A stretch of DNA of 64,000 nucleotides from Motiliproteus sp. MSK22-1 (GTDB taxonomy: Bacteria; Pseudomonadota; Gammaproteobacteria; Pseudomonadales; Balneatricaceae). The stretch's first letter is position 1, and each line of letters opens with the position of its first letter. Positions 57,527 through 64,000 of the stretch are shown piece by piece. Location of the stretch: contig NZ_MIEQ01000025.1 in NCBI RefSeq assembly GCF_001968815.1, positions 1 to 64,000 on the forward strand, written 5' to 3'. The notes beneath the pieces were generated by a model. That model was not told the origin of the DNA, made no database searches, and saw only the letters and a program-made list of their open reading frames with translations. A program made the position numbers and the translations under genes.

Positions 57527-58108
57527 TTACACTTCAGAAGATTCGATCCAGCTATTATCGACAGGTGAAGAATAATTATTCATGGCATTCAACAAAGCCT
57601 CAGGTTCATCCCCGATGAGAATCATATCGCGGATTTTTTTCCTCATCAGACCTTGTATGACGCTGTGATCCAAAAATTCAATCAATTTATCATAATAGCC
57701 ATTAACATTGAAAAATGCGCAAGGCTTAAAGTGAACACCAAGCTGAGCCCAAGAGATCATCTCGAATATTTCTTCCAGCGTACCGATTCCTCCCGGTAAC
57801 GCTACAAAACCATCAGCTCGCTGCGACATTTCCTGTTTCCGCTCATGCATGCCGGAAACACTTACCATTTCTGTTAAATGCTGGTGGGCCTGTTCCCACT
57901 GGATCAGCCCTTTGGGCATAACTCCAACTACTGTTCCTTGCTGGCCCAGCACGCGGTCAGCAATAACACCCATCAGCCCATTTCGGGAACCACCGTAGAC
58001 AACGCCAACTCTGCGCCTGACCAAAACATCTGCGAAACTCTCAGCTTGCTTTATAAAATCAGGATCTACTCCAGAGTTAGCACCACAATAGATGGCGATC
58101 TGCTGCAT
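57527..58108 (-). CDS. LOG family Rossmann-fold protein
   Basis: A 193-aa protein of the LOG/TIGR00730 family, whose members include cytokinin-activating phosphoribohydrolases and nucleotide 5'-monophosphate nucleosidases (such as E. coli PpnN, though that one is longer). The GGSRNGLMG loop is near residue 41, and the catalytic PGGIGTLEEIFE motif is near residue 106. Activity on a cytokinin-type or simple nucleotide substrate cannot be decided from sequence. It begins four bases after the proQ stop, so the two genes are probably cotranscribed. Confidence 0.9.
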   Translation of the reverse strand: MQQIAIYCGANSGVDPDFIKQAESFADVLVRRRVGVVYGGSRNGLMGVIADRVLGQQGTVVGVMPKGLIQWEQAHQHLTEMVSVSGMHERKQEMSQRADGFVALPGGIGTLEEIFEMISWAQLGVHFKPCAFFNVNGYYDKLIEFLDHSVIQGLMRKKIRDMILIGDEPEALLNAMNNYSSPVDNSWIESSEV

Positions 58109-58112
58109 CGGT

Positions 58113-58619
58113 TTAACCGCCTTTTTGCAGCAGCTGGCTCAATTTATCGTTAAAACGTTCCTGGCGTGCGTTTTCACGACTCTCCTCACGCTCCTTCTTG
58201 ATTCGCTCATTACGGCTATCCCGAATCTTTTTCAACATGGCTTTCGCGTGTTCAGCCTCCTGCTCGCTGACCTTACCAGCAGCCTCTCCCTTCAGGTCAA
58301 TCCGATCAGCCCCTGCTTTTAGCGCTTTATAATAAAGCGGTGAGCGCACATAAGAAGCCAAGGCACGTTTAATTTTGCCTTGAGATAACTTTCCATCAGC
58401 GACAATATCTTCCTGAATACCGATCTTGAGTGGCCGTACACTGTTACGGTTAAAAACTTCAGGATAGTGTTCGGAAATTGTCGCAATAGCAGCACTATTT
58501 GCAGCCCGGTTCTTGCTCTTACTTTTGCTTGAGGGATTACCTGTACTTGGGGATTTACCCTTAGAAGTAGGAGTACTTTCAGCGGCTGTATTTTCTGTTG
58601 CTGTTTTTTCTGCAGTCAT
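58113..58619 (-). CDS. ProQ/FinO family RNA chaperone
   Basis: A 168-aa RNA-binding protein. A Ser/Thr/Lys-rich disordered N-terminus (about 1-42) is followed by the FinO-like domain (about 43-110), with HYPEVFNRNSVRPLKIGI and LASYVRSPLYYKALKAGADRIDL as the family signatures. The tail is basic and helical (KKIRDSRNERIKKEREESREN). In E. coli, ProQ binds sRNAs and mRNA 3' ends. The C-terminal SH3-like (Tudor) domain of E. coli ProQ is missing here, so this is the shorter, N-terminal-extended type. Confidence 0.92.
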   Translation of the reverse strand: MTAEKTATENTAAESTPTSKGKSPSTGNPSSKSKSKNRAANSAAIATISEHYPEVFNRNSVRPLKIGIQEDIVADGKLSQGKIKRALASYVRSPLYYKALKAGADRIDLKGEAAGKVSEQEAEHAKAMLKKIRDSRNERIKKEREESRENARQERFNDKLSQLLQKGG

Positions 58620-58791
58620 GGAGCTTTACTTCGCTTAACCAATATTAAACAAATTTTATAGCGAAACGAGTCATTCACAGACGACGTATCGATGAGATTG
58701 CAATCGAATATTCTGCTTTTATAGATAAAACCAGAATTCGACGGCACAGAGTGCTTGTCGGCAGTCTATAGGCGATTAAGCCCGATGGCAA

Positions 58792-59034
58792 TCAAGCAGC
58801 TCCTTTACGGATGTAATACAGGAAACACTCCTGCACTTCTTGATGATCAATCAACTCATGACCTAAAAAAGTGCAAAATTTCGGAATATCTCTCTGAGTT
58901 GATGGATCCGTTGCTACAACCTCAAGTACTTCACCAATTCCCATATCACGTACTTTATTGTGTAACATCATTACCGGCTCTGGACAAAACAGTCCTTTTG
59001 CGTCCATGTAATGATCCACTTTTATATCGGGCAT
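58792..59034 (-). CDS. tusA: Sulfur-carrier protein TusA
   Basis: An 80-aa TusA-family protein that relays persulfide sulfur from a cysteine desulfurase, for example to tRNA 2-thiouridine synthesis. The sulfur-carrying cysteine is in [16 protein letters not shown] (the CPxP motif), and [23 protein letters not shown] is the rest of the family signature. ATG at 59034 is chosen (GAGG nine bases upstream); an adjacent TTG is also in frame. Confidence 0.93.
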   Translation of the reverse strand: MPDIKVDHYMDAKGLFCPEPVMMLHNKVRDMGIGEVLEVVATDPSTQRDIPKFCTFLGHELIDHQEVQECFLYYIRKGAA

Positions 59035-59122
59035 CAAAAAAACCTCAAATCTCGATAACGCCTATTCTCTCAGAACACAGCCCGACGAAAAAGCTTCCTG
59101 TTCCTTTTTTCCTCAAGAATTA

Positions 59123-59151
59123 TTAGAACACTGATAGAGCTCTCCTATACT
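59123..59151 (+). promoter_or_regulatory. Possible promoter and 9-codon leader before the ABM gene
   Basis: TTAGAA (59123-59128) and TATACT (59146-59151) are 17 bp apart. Downstream, an ATG at 59173 with AAGGAA before it opens a 9-codon frame, MVEFKPACK, that stops at 59202, about 110 nt before the ABM-like gene. The promoter is plausible; expression of the tiny frame is speculative. Confidence 0.3.
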
Positions 59152-59314
59152 TCTAATTAAAGGAAATCACAAATGGTGGAATTTAAGCCTGCCTGTAAAT
59201 AGATAATGCAAGCTTGAAACAATGATAGCGATAAAACAGGAACTCCAAAAAGACTAAGAAACCTAAAACAATAGGAGCTCAGAAGACTCACACAGCAAGA
59301 GGCGTAGTGAACCC

Positions 59315-59599
59315 ATGATAAAGATAATAATTGAACGTCACGTGGCCGGGGAGCTTATAGACTACTATCATCGAGCATCCCGCAATATTCTTCAGATGGC
59401 AATGCAGTCTCGTGGCTTTATATCAGGCGAATCTCTTAAAAACTCCGATGATCCTAATCATCGGTTAATCATTGCCAGCTACGACACTTCTTCCAATTGG
59501 AGCCTCTGGTACCATTCAGATCAGCGAAAGGCCCTGATGGAAGAACTACGACCTATGCTGGTAGAAGATGAAAAAATAACCGTTTTCGAACATATATGA
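59315..59599 (+). CDS. ABM-fold small protein
   Basis: A 94-aa protein matching the antibiotic-biosynthesis-monooxygenase dimeric alpha+beta barrel: an N-terminal strand IKIIIERHV, helix, SRGFISGESLKNSDDPNHRLIIASY, then WSLWYHSDQRKALMEELRPML and a final ITVFEH strand. Family members include quinol monooxygenases and heme-degrading proteins, but no catalytic set can be read here. It sits alone, convergent with rlmM, 42 bp from it. Substrate unknown. Confidence 0.85.
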   Translation: MIKIIIERHVAGELIDYYHRASRNILQMAMQSRGFISGESLKNSDDPNHRLIIASYDTSSNWSLWYHSDQRKALMEELRPMLVEDEKITVFEHI

Positions 59600-59641
59600 T
59601 GACATAACCGCCAGCGCCACAGGCTAAGCCATTATTTTTAA

Positions 59642-60712
59642 CTATACGGTATCGGTAGGACGCAGATAACAAGTCACTTCTTCACGGTCATGATAGAGGT
59701 GTTTAACATCCAGAATGTAATGACCAGGTAGATCTGTTACCAACGTTTCTATTGTTTCTCTGGCATCAACCACCGCTTGGTAGCGTTTTTTCATCGGCAA
59801 CTTCAAATTAAACACAGCTCTTCGGCAGCCACCATTAGCTACCCAGTCAGCGGCAAGTCGCGCGACTTTGCTTGGCTGATCAGCGATATCACATACCATC
59901 CAATCCACAGTCTTGTTTGGCCGATACGCAAAACCATCTTCCCGAACATGAGTAACTAGCCCGCTATCCATAAGGGACTGCTCCATCGGGCCGTTATCGA
60001 CAGCGGTAACTCTGATATGTTTTTTAACTAACTGCCACGTCCACCCCCCAGGAGCTGCCCCCAGATCAACTGCGGTCATGCCGGGTTCCAGTAAATGCTC
60101 CCTGTCCTTCAATGAAAGAAATGTATGCCAAGCTTCTTCAAGCTTTAAAGTGGATCGACTGGGAGCCTTAGAAGGATACTTTAATCGCATAATTCCCATT
60201 GGATTGGGAGAACTGTTTTCAGGATAACTGATCCCCATATAAGCAGAAGACGAATCCTGAAAGAAAAGATGCAAGCGCGGAAGCTTTGACGTACGACGTT
60301 GCGTTAAGACCCCGGCACGGCGAAATGCAGCAGCACAGGGCGAGGTAAACTTCTTACAGAAAGTTGCTAGTTGCTTAGCGTCATTGGTATCTGCAGTTTC
60401 AATCACCAACTCTCCACACTGCGGTAGTTGCTTAGCGGCAGCTACCAGGGTTGTTATCCGGTCTTTAGCTGGCAACTCGTCAATTCTCTCGCCACAAGCA
60501 AGCCACTGACGAGCAAACACCATCTTTGAAAAAGCAAGCAACTTAATTAACCGATGGGCTCCACCAGGCTGCTGACATACGTAACAGACATAACCATCGC
60601 CACTCTGGGTTTTAGCATAGCCAAATTCACCCGCCAGCTGTGCTTGATCACTGATCTCGGCCGCTGTTTCAGATTCAAAGCCCGGACGACAATACAGAAT
60701 CAAATGGTCCAT
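59642..60712 (-). CDS. rlmM: 23S rRNA 2'-O-methyltransferase RlmM
   Basis: Methylates the 2'-O of C2498 in 23S rRNA. About 356 aa: an N-terminal THUMP-like domain (opening LILYCRPGFESETAAEI) and a Rossmann methyltransferase domain with SAM motif VDLGAAPGGWTWQLVK near residue 215. The K-D-K-E set is suggested by YPSKAPSRSTLKLEEA, WMVCDIADQP and VFNLKLPMKKRY. I start at the ATG at 60712 (MDHLILYCRPG), preceded by AGAGA; the upstream frame to 60769 has no family match. Confidence 0.95.
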   Translation of the reverse strand: MDHLILYCRPGFESETAAEISDQAQLAGEFGYAKTQSGDGYVCYVCQQPGGAHRLIKLLAFSKMVFARQWLACGERIDELPAKDRITTLVAAAKQLPQCGELVIETADTNDAKQLATFCKKFTSPCAAAFRRAGVLTQRRTSKLPRLHLFFQDSSSAYMGISYPENSSPNPMGIMRLKYPSKAPSRSTLKLEEAWHTFLSLKDREHLLEPGMTAVDLGAAPGGWTWQLVKKHIRVTAVDNGPMEQSLMDSGLVTHVREDGFAYRPNKTVDWMVCDIADQPSKVARLAADWVANGGCRRAVFNLKLPMKKRYQAVVDARETIETLVTDLPGHYILDVKHLYHDREEVTCYLRPTDTV

Positions 60713-60913
60713 TGTTTTCTCTACCCAATATGAATACAACAACAGATAACTGCTGCAAGTGGTCGCCATTATCTACAGCATTGAAGGAATACACCAGAGG
60801 TCCGGCGCAAGAATTAGTCACAAGACATCAAATCCGCTCTTGATCATATTTCACCAAGCCGCTGTATGGCAAACAGCCATTAATACTCAGCATATAATTA
60901 TCAACGAGCCCAT

Positions 60914-60927
60914 TTGATATAAAGCAA
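60914..60927 (+). promoter_or_regulatory. FNR-box-like site upstream of fnr
   Basis: TTGAT-ATAA-AGCAA matches the FNR/ANR consensus TTGAT-N4-ATCAA at nine of ten specified positions. It lies about 115 bp before the fnr-like start codon in the 329-bp gap 60713-61041. Autoregulation by FNR is known in E. coli and would fit; this single near-match is suggestive only. Nothing else in this gap looks like a gene. Confidence 0.4.
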
Positions 60928-61041
60928 TTAGCGCAAAATACCAAAATGCTAATATCTCAATATTCAACGAGACTAAAGAGCTTTAGCCAAAACCATAAGC
61001 CTGACAAGCTTAGAACGGCGAACATACAAGCAGGTGCCTGA

Positions 61042-61800
61042 ATGACAACTCGAATCACCACTGATCGCCCACCACGCCGTGGCCAGGCCAACCATGTAGC
61101 CTGCGACGATTGCGGACTGTTTCCGCTATGTAATCCCATCAATATCAGCGGTCATGAGCTGAGCATGGCCGAAGAATTTGTAGAACGACGTCAGCCCATA
61201 AGAGCCGGCGAGTATCTATTTTCCGAAGGAGCTCCATTTACAGCAATTTATGCTGTTACCTCCGGAGCCATCAAACTTGTCAACAACTCTGATGAAGATG
61301 AAGAGTTAATTGTCGGCTTTGTACTCTCTGGAGAAGCGCTGGGACAAACGGGCATTTATCCTCAACGCTATCCATGCAGCGCAATAGCTCTGGAGGACAG
61401 CTTTGTCTGTGAATTACCCTTCGGCAGCTTGCTGGAGACTGCCAATCAGGTGCCAGTACTGCTAAACAACTTCCAGACGATGCTGCACAAGGAAAACTTT
61501 GACCTGTATCGCCAGTTCGCGATGCTGATGGCACGTAAAAATGCAGAACAACGTTTGTCCGCCTTTTTACTGAATTTATCATTGCGACGACAGGAACGCG
61601 GTTTTTCTGCTGAGGAGTTCCAACTTCCGATGTCACGAGATGATATTGCAAATTTCCTCGGACTGCGTAAAGAAACGCTGAGTCGCCTATTCACCAAACT
61701 CCATCAATCAGGATCAATAGCAGTACGCGGAAAACATATCCGGATGCTGAATGCAGAACAACTGCGTAAAGCTTCAGGACTCCCCTCCTCAGCCTCCTGA
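61042..61800 (+). CDS. FNR/ANR-type oxygen-sensing transcription factor
   Basis: Crp/Fnr family activator of 252 aa. Cysteines at 21, 24, 30 and 112 (CDDCGLFPLC, then YPCSA) fit the [4Fe-4S] ligand set of FNR/ANR, so it should sense oxygen. A cNMP-type beta roll follows (about 40-150), then a dimer helix and the winged HTH (RDDIANFLGLRKETLSRLF). The Glu, Ser and Arg of ETLSR are the FNR specificity residues for TTGAT half sites. An FNR-box-like site lies upstream, and a TauE-like gene typical of the anr/cbb3 neighbourhood lies downstream. The symbol fnr or anr would both be apt. Confidence 0.93.
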   Translation: MTTRITTDRPPRRGQANHVACDDCGLFPLCNPINISGHELSMAEEFVERRQPIRAGEYLFSEGAPFTAIYAVTSGAIKLVNNSDEDEELIVGFVLSGEALGQTGIYPQRYPCSAIALEDSFVCELPFGSLLETANQVPVLLNNFQTMLHKENFDLYRQFAMLMARKNAEQRLSAFLLNLSLRRQERGFSAEEFQLPMSRDDIANFLGLRKETLSRLFTKLHQSGSIAVRGKHIRMLNAEQLRKASGLPSSAS

Positions 61801-61844
61801 CTGTATACGGGCTGATTTCCTCATTGTAATCACAAAACGGCTAA

Positions 61845-61878
61845 AAGGTTTTTTGGACTTGTGCCGCCAAAAAACCTT
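61845..61878. terminator. Perfect 12-bp stem-loop after fnr
   Basis: AAGGTTTTTTGG (61845-61856) pairs fully with CCAAAAAACCTT (61867-61878) around ACTTGTGCCG, 44 nt after the fnr stop. No T run follows directly, yet the stem itself contains long T and A runs. A terminator is the natural reading; the rest of the 265-bp gap to the next gene shows no gene. Confidence 0.55.
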
Positions 61879-62065
61879 ATGCTGATTTTGCTCGTTGAGT
61901 ACAATCGCAATAGTCATTTTACAACGGCCCAGCTCCTTTGATATTTTTCACATCCTTCTCTGAACGAAGAGTAAAGCGAAAAGCCTTTGATACCGGTACC
62001 GCTTCTATTTTGCTTATCGTCTAGGCACAATTGACCTCCTTCTTTTTCACAACACCAAGTAATGG

Positions 62066-62758
62066 GTGGAAACCTTGCCAGATACTCTATCGCCTTTTTT
62101 GAGTGCCTTTATCGTTGGTTTAGTTGGTGGAGTACACTGTGTGGGAATGTGTGGCGGTATTGTTGCCACTCTCAGTTTGGGACTGCCAGAGAAGCAAAGA
62201 CGGAGCCCGCTGGCAATGATTCCCTATCAGCTAGCGTACAATCTCGGCCGAACGGTAAGCTATGTCCTGGCAGGAGCTTTGATGGGTGGAATAGGAGCAC
62301 TGTTACTGCAGTGGTTACCTCTTTATCTTGCGCAAAGAATATTGCTGACCTTCGCGGGCATTTTTATGATCTTGCTTGGGCTCTATATCGGGGGCTGGTG
62401 GATGCTGCTCAATAAAGTTGAACAGGCGGGCACACTTCTCTGGAGAATCATTGAACCAGCCGGCAGGAAGCTTCTACCGGTCAAAACCCCAACGCAGGCT
62501 GTTGGAGTCGGCCTCATCTGGGGATGGGTACCCTGCGGCCTGGTCTACAGCATGCTGATTAACGCAGTATCCTCCGGGAGCGCGGTTAGTGGCGCAGGAG
62601 TCATGCTTGCCTTCGCATTAGGCACTCTACCAAATCTTATCATCATGGGAATGCTGGCAGGCGTTGCTGCCCATTTACTCCAAGCTCCACTGACACGAAA
62701 GCTCGCAGGACTCAGCATCATAGCATTTGGAGTAGTCACCTTAGCGCGACTGCTTTGA
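62066..62758 (+). CDS. TauE/SafE-like (DsbD-type) membrane protein
   Basis: A 230-aa integral membrane protein with about six hydrophobic segments. The first carries GLVGGVHCVGMCGG and a later one GLIWGWVPCGLVYSM, the paired Cys motifs of the DsbD-TM/TauE-like group found near cbb3 oxidase and anr genes in pseudomonads. A role in copper or sulfur handling for cbb3 oxidase assembly has been proposed for such genes; it is inference here because no cco genes are in the window. The start is the GTG at 62066 or, with GGTGG five bases upstream, the TTG at 62075. It ends 10 bp before the convergent gene. Confidence 0.85.
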   Translation: METLPDTLSPFLSAFIVGLVGGVHCVGMCGGIVATLSLGLPEKQRRSPLAMIPYQLAYNLGRTVSYVLAGALMGGIGALLLQWLPLYLAQRILLTFAGIFMILLGLYIGGWWMLLNKVEQAGTLLWRIIEPAGRKLLPVKTPTQAVGVGLIWGWVPCGLVYSMLINAVSSGSAVSGAGVMLAFALGTLPNLIIMGMLAGVAAHLLQAPLTRKLAGLSIIAFGVVTLARLL

Positions 62759-62768
62759 TATTTTGTGT

Positions 62769-63314
62769 TTAATGCTCACCAGTCGACGCAACTTCCTGAT
62801 TCGGATCAGCTAACAACACTGCCTCTTCGTTTGGGAATCGATCATAGATTCCTTTTGATATAATTCCGCTGGAAGCCTGATGCATTCCATCTGATTCCAT
62901 AACAATTAACACCAGCACAGAAACCATTATCGGCAATAATCCTACGCCTCCAACAAGAGCCATTACCGCTACTTTTTTCATTCCGAGGACGCTATAGCCC
63001 ATCCACCCCAACCCGGCTATTAAAAAACCGACCAACAGCACTGAGGCAAACACCTTGCTACGCCGAGCTGCCACCTGCCAGTGACACATAACAAACCACT
63101 CATCGGCCTCTAGAGATTTTTTCGCTCGCCATATCGTATAAACAATGGTCATGAACGAGATAACCGGAACAACCACCAGAGGTTGCCAAAACGTATTAAA
63201 GACCCCCAGCGCAGCAACAAACCAAAGAATATGATTACCCACCATATTGGTCAAAAACAGCTCATGAGGGGCTTTGGCTTTACGCTTAGTATCAGCCGGA
63301 ATGTCAAACTTCAT
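62769..63314 (-). CDS. Hypothetical four-helix membrane protein
   Basis: A 181-aa protein with about four transmembrane segments (near residues 28-43, 45-62, 90-110 and 114-140), a short basic N-terminus and an acidic C-terminal tail. The loop between the second and third helix contains EADEWFVMCHWQVAARR, the most distinctive stretch. I recognise no family with a function. It is convergent with the TauE-like gene (10-bp gap), and ATG at 63314 is the likely start, with GGAGACAACTGA before it. Confidence 0.72.
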   Translation of the reverse strand: MKFDIPADTKRKAKAPHELFLTNMVGNHILWFVAALGVFNTFWQPLVVVPVISFMTIVYTIWRAKKSLEADEWFVMCHWQVAARRSKVFASVLLVGFLIAGLGWMGYSVLGMKKVAVMALVGGVGLLPIMVSVLVLIVMESDGMHQASSGIISKGIYDRFPNEEAVLLADPNQEVASTGEH

Positions 63315-63505
63315 TCAGTTGTCTCCAGTAGCGATCAGGATTCTACACCAGACGCCATGATACTTAATATTTCCCTGTATTCCTTTCGTTGAGGCCGCTA
63401 AAATGCAGAAAGTTCAGGAAAAAATGATATTCGAACTACAGGCATTCAGTTTTTATCATTAGATGCATGCAACCACCTTATCCTCAAAGGAAATAGTTAC
63501 CTGTT

Positions 63506-64000
63506 ATGGACCGAAAAATAGTCCTGGGCCTGATTGCGATCAGCACTTTGGCCATCATTATTGCGATTAGCTTACCAGGAGGACGGAAAGTCGACAGCAA
63601 TCCAAAACTTCCTTGGCAGATAACAACGGATGCCGATGGCAACACCAGCGTTTTCGGCCTGACTTTGGGAAAAAGCACTCTTAAGGATGCTGAGTTGAGT
63701 TTTGAAAATGCAGCAACCCTAAGCCTGTTTCGAACAACCAGTGGCGAGTATTCCGTGGAAGCCTATTTTGACAGAATTTACTTAAGCGGCCTCAAAGCCA
63801 ACCTTGTCCTGACTCTCGAAGTCAGCGCTCAACAAGCACAAGAGATATTCTCTCGCGGCATTAGAATAAGCCAGCTGGGCGATGGCAGCAAAAAGGTTGA
63901 AATCAGCGAGGAAGACAAACAACACCTTGGCGGATCAACGATAGATCTGATCACCTACCTGCCAGCCGCAGACCTGGAAGCACCACTCATTGCCAAACAC
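63506..64000 (+). CDS. Hypothetical exported protein, cut by window end
   Basis: An open frame starts with ATG at 63506 and stays open through the last base, so at least 165 residues are encoded and the 3' end is missing. The N-terminus MDRKIVLGLIAISTLAIIIA is a signal anchor or signal peptide (hydrophobic residues 6-20); the rest (ITTDADGNTSVFGLTLGKST, then LVLTLEVSAQQAQEIFSRG) is soluble and beta-strand-like. The spacing of GLTLGKSTLKDAE recalls small periplasmic proteins of unknown role. AGGAAATAG lies upstream. The gene is real but unassigned. Confidence 0.8.
   Translation, partial: MDRKIVLGLIAISTLAIIIAISLPGGRKVDSNPKLPWQITTDADGNTSVFGLTLGKSTLKDAELSFENAATLSLFRTTSGEYSVEAYFDRIYLSGLKANLVLTLEVSAQQAQEIFSRGIRISQLGDGSKKVEISEEDKQHLGGSTIDLITYLPAADLEAPLIAKH

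Noticed and set aside
59137-59280. Inverted GAGCTC...CCTAT / ATAGGAGCTC sequences that could flank a small mobile element
   Set aside because: The arms are short and imperfect, no target-site duplication is visible, and the interval contains a plausible promoter. Chance is more likely.
1-64000. Prophage, CRISPR, toxin-antitoxin, defence or secretion-system loci, tRNA or rRNA genes
   Set aside because: I looked on both strands and saw none that could be supported. Apart from the small unknown genes, the window is conserved housekeeping content, and I do not claim a new multi-gene system.

Overview
The window is a gene-dense stretch of bacterial chromosome with nearly all genes intact. It reads as core genome of a gammaproteobacterium related to Pseudomonadales/Oceanospirillales, most likely a marine Oceanospirillaceae-type organism. 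That placement is inference from gene order and protein character: fimV-truA-trpF-trpB-trpA-accD-folC-dedD-cvpA-purF-metZ, asd-leuB-leuD-leuC with a divergent LysR gene, the lexA-sulA-small ORF-DUF6586-topA-DUF1653 block known from Pseudomonas, and a four-cysteine FNR/ANR beside a TauE/SafE-like protein. I see no phage, integron, CRISPR array, transposase, rRNA or tRNA. Many genes start with GTG or TTG, and several starts had to be moved to agree with a Shine-Dalgarno sequence or with family length.

Layout. 0.4-19.7 kb (mostly minus strand): methionine and purine synthesis (metZ, purF, cvpA), a SPOR protein, folate and fatty-acid genes (folC, accD), the end of the tryptophan pathway (trpA, trpB, trpF), truA, the polar hub protein FimV, then asd and leuBDC. 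19.9-24 kb: the LysR gene, a class III polyhydroxyalkanoate (PHA) synthase operon (phaE-phaC), and convergent phaR plus a small DUF6489 gene. 24-35 kb: MFS transporter, aroC, prmB, an Smr endonuclease, folE, a patatin-like lipase, a DUF4892 protein, a PglL/Wzy-type ligase, sixA, gpsA and an RhlB-like helicase. 36-45 kb: dinG, the SOS operon lexA-sulA with a two-box LexA operator, two conserved small genes, topA and several proteins of unknown function. 45-57 kb: a universal stress protein, the ABC-F protein Uup, Slt, CheV, TatD, a glutaredoxin-like protein, a second, class I PHA synthase, a MATE pump and a DUF3080 lipoprotein. 57-64 kb: LOG-family protein, ProQ, TusA, an ABM-fold protein, RlmM, FNR, a TauE-like membrane protein, an unknown membrane protein, and a gene cut by the right edge.

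The genes mostly serve housekeeping metabolism (Met, Trp, Leu, Asp-family amino acids, purine, folate, chorismate), envelope upkeep and stress response. The most distinctive physiological theme is PHA storage: two different synthase classes lie about 30 kb apart, with the regulator phaR next to the class III operon. I found no strong candidate for a wholly new multi-gene system. The points most worth following are the dual PHA synthases, the phaR-DUF6489 pair, a structured leader before folE, a tandem 13-bp repeat before an unknown membrane-anchored protein, and several large stem-loops between genes.
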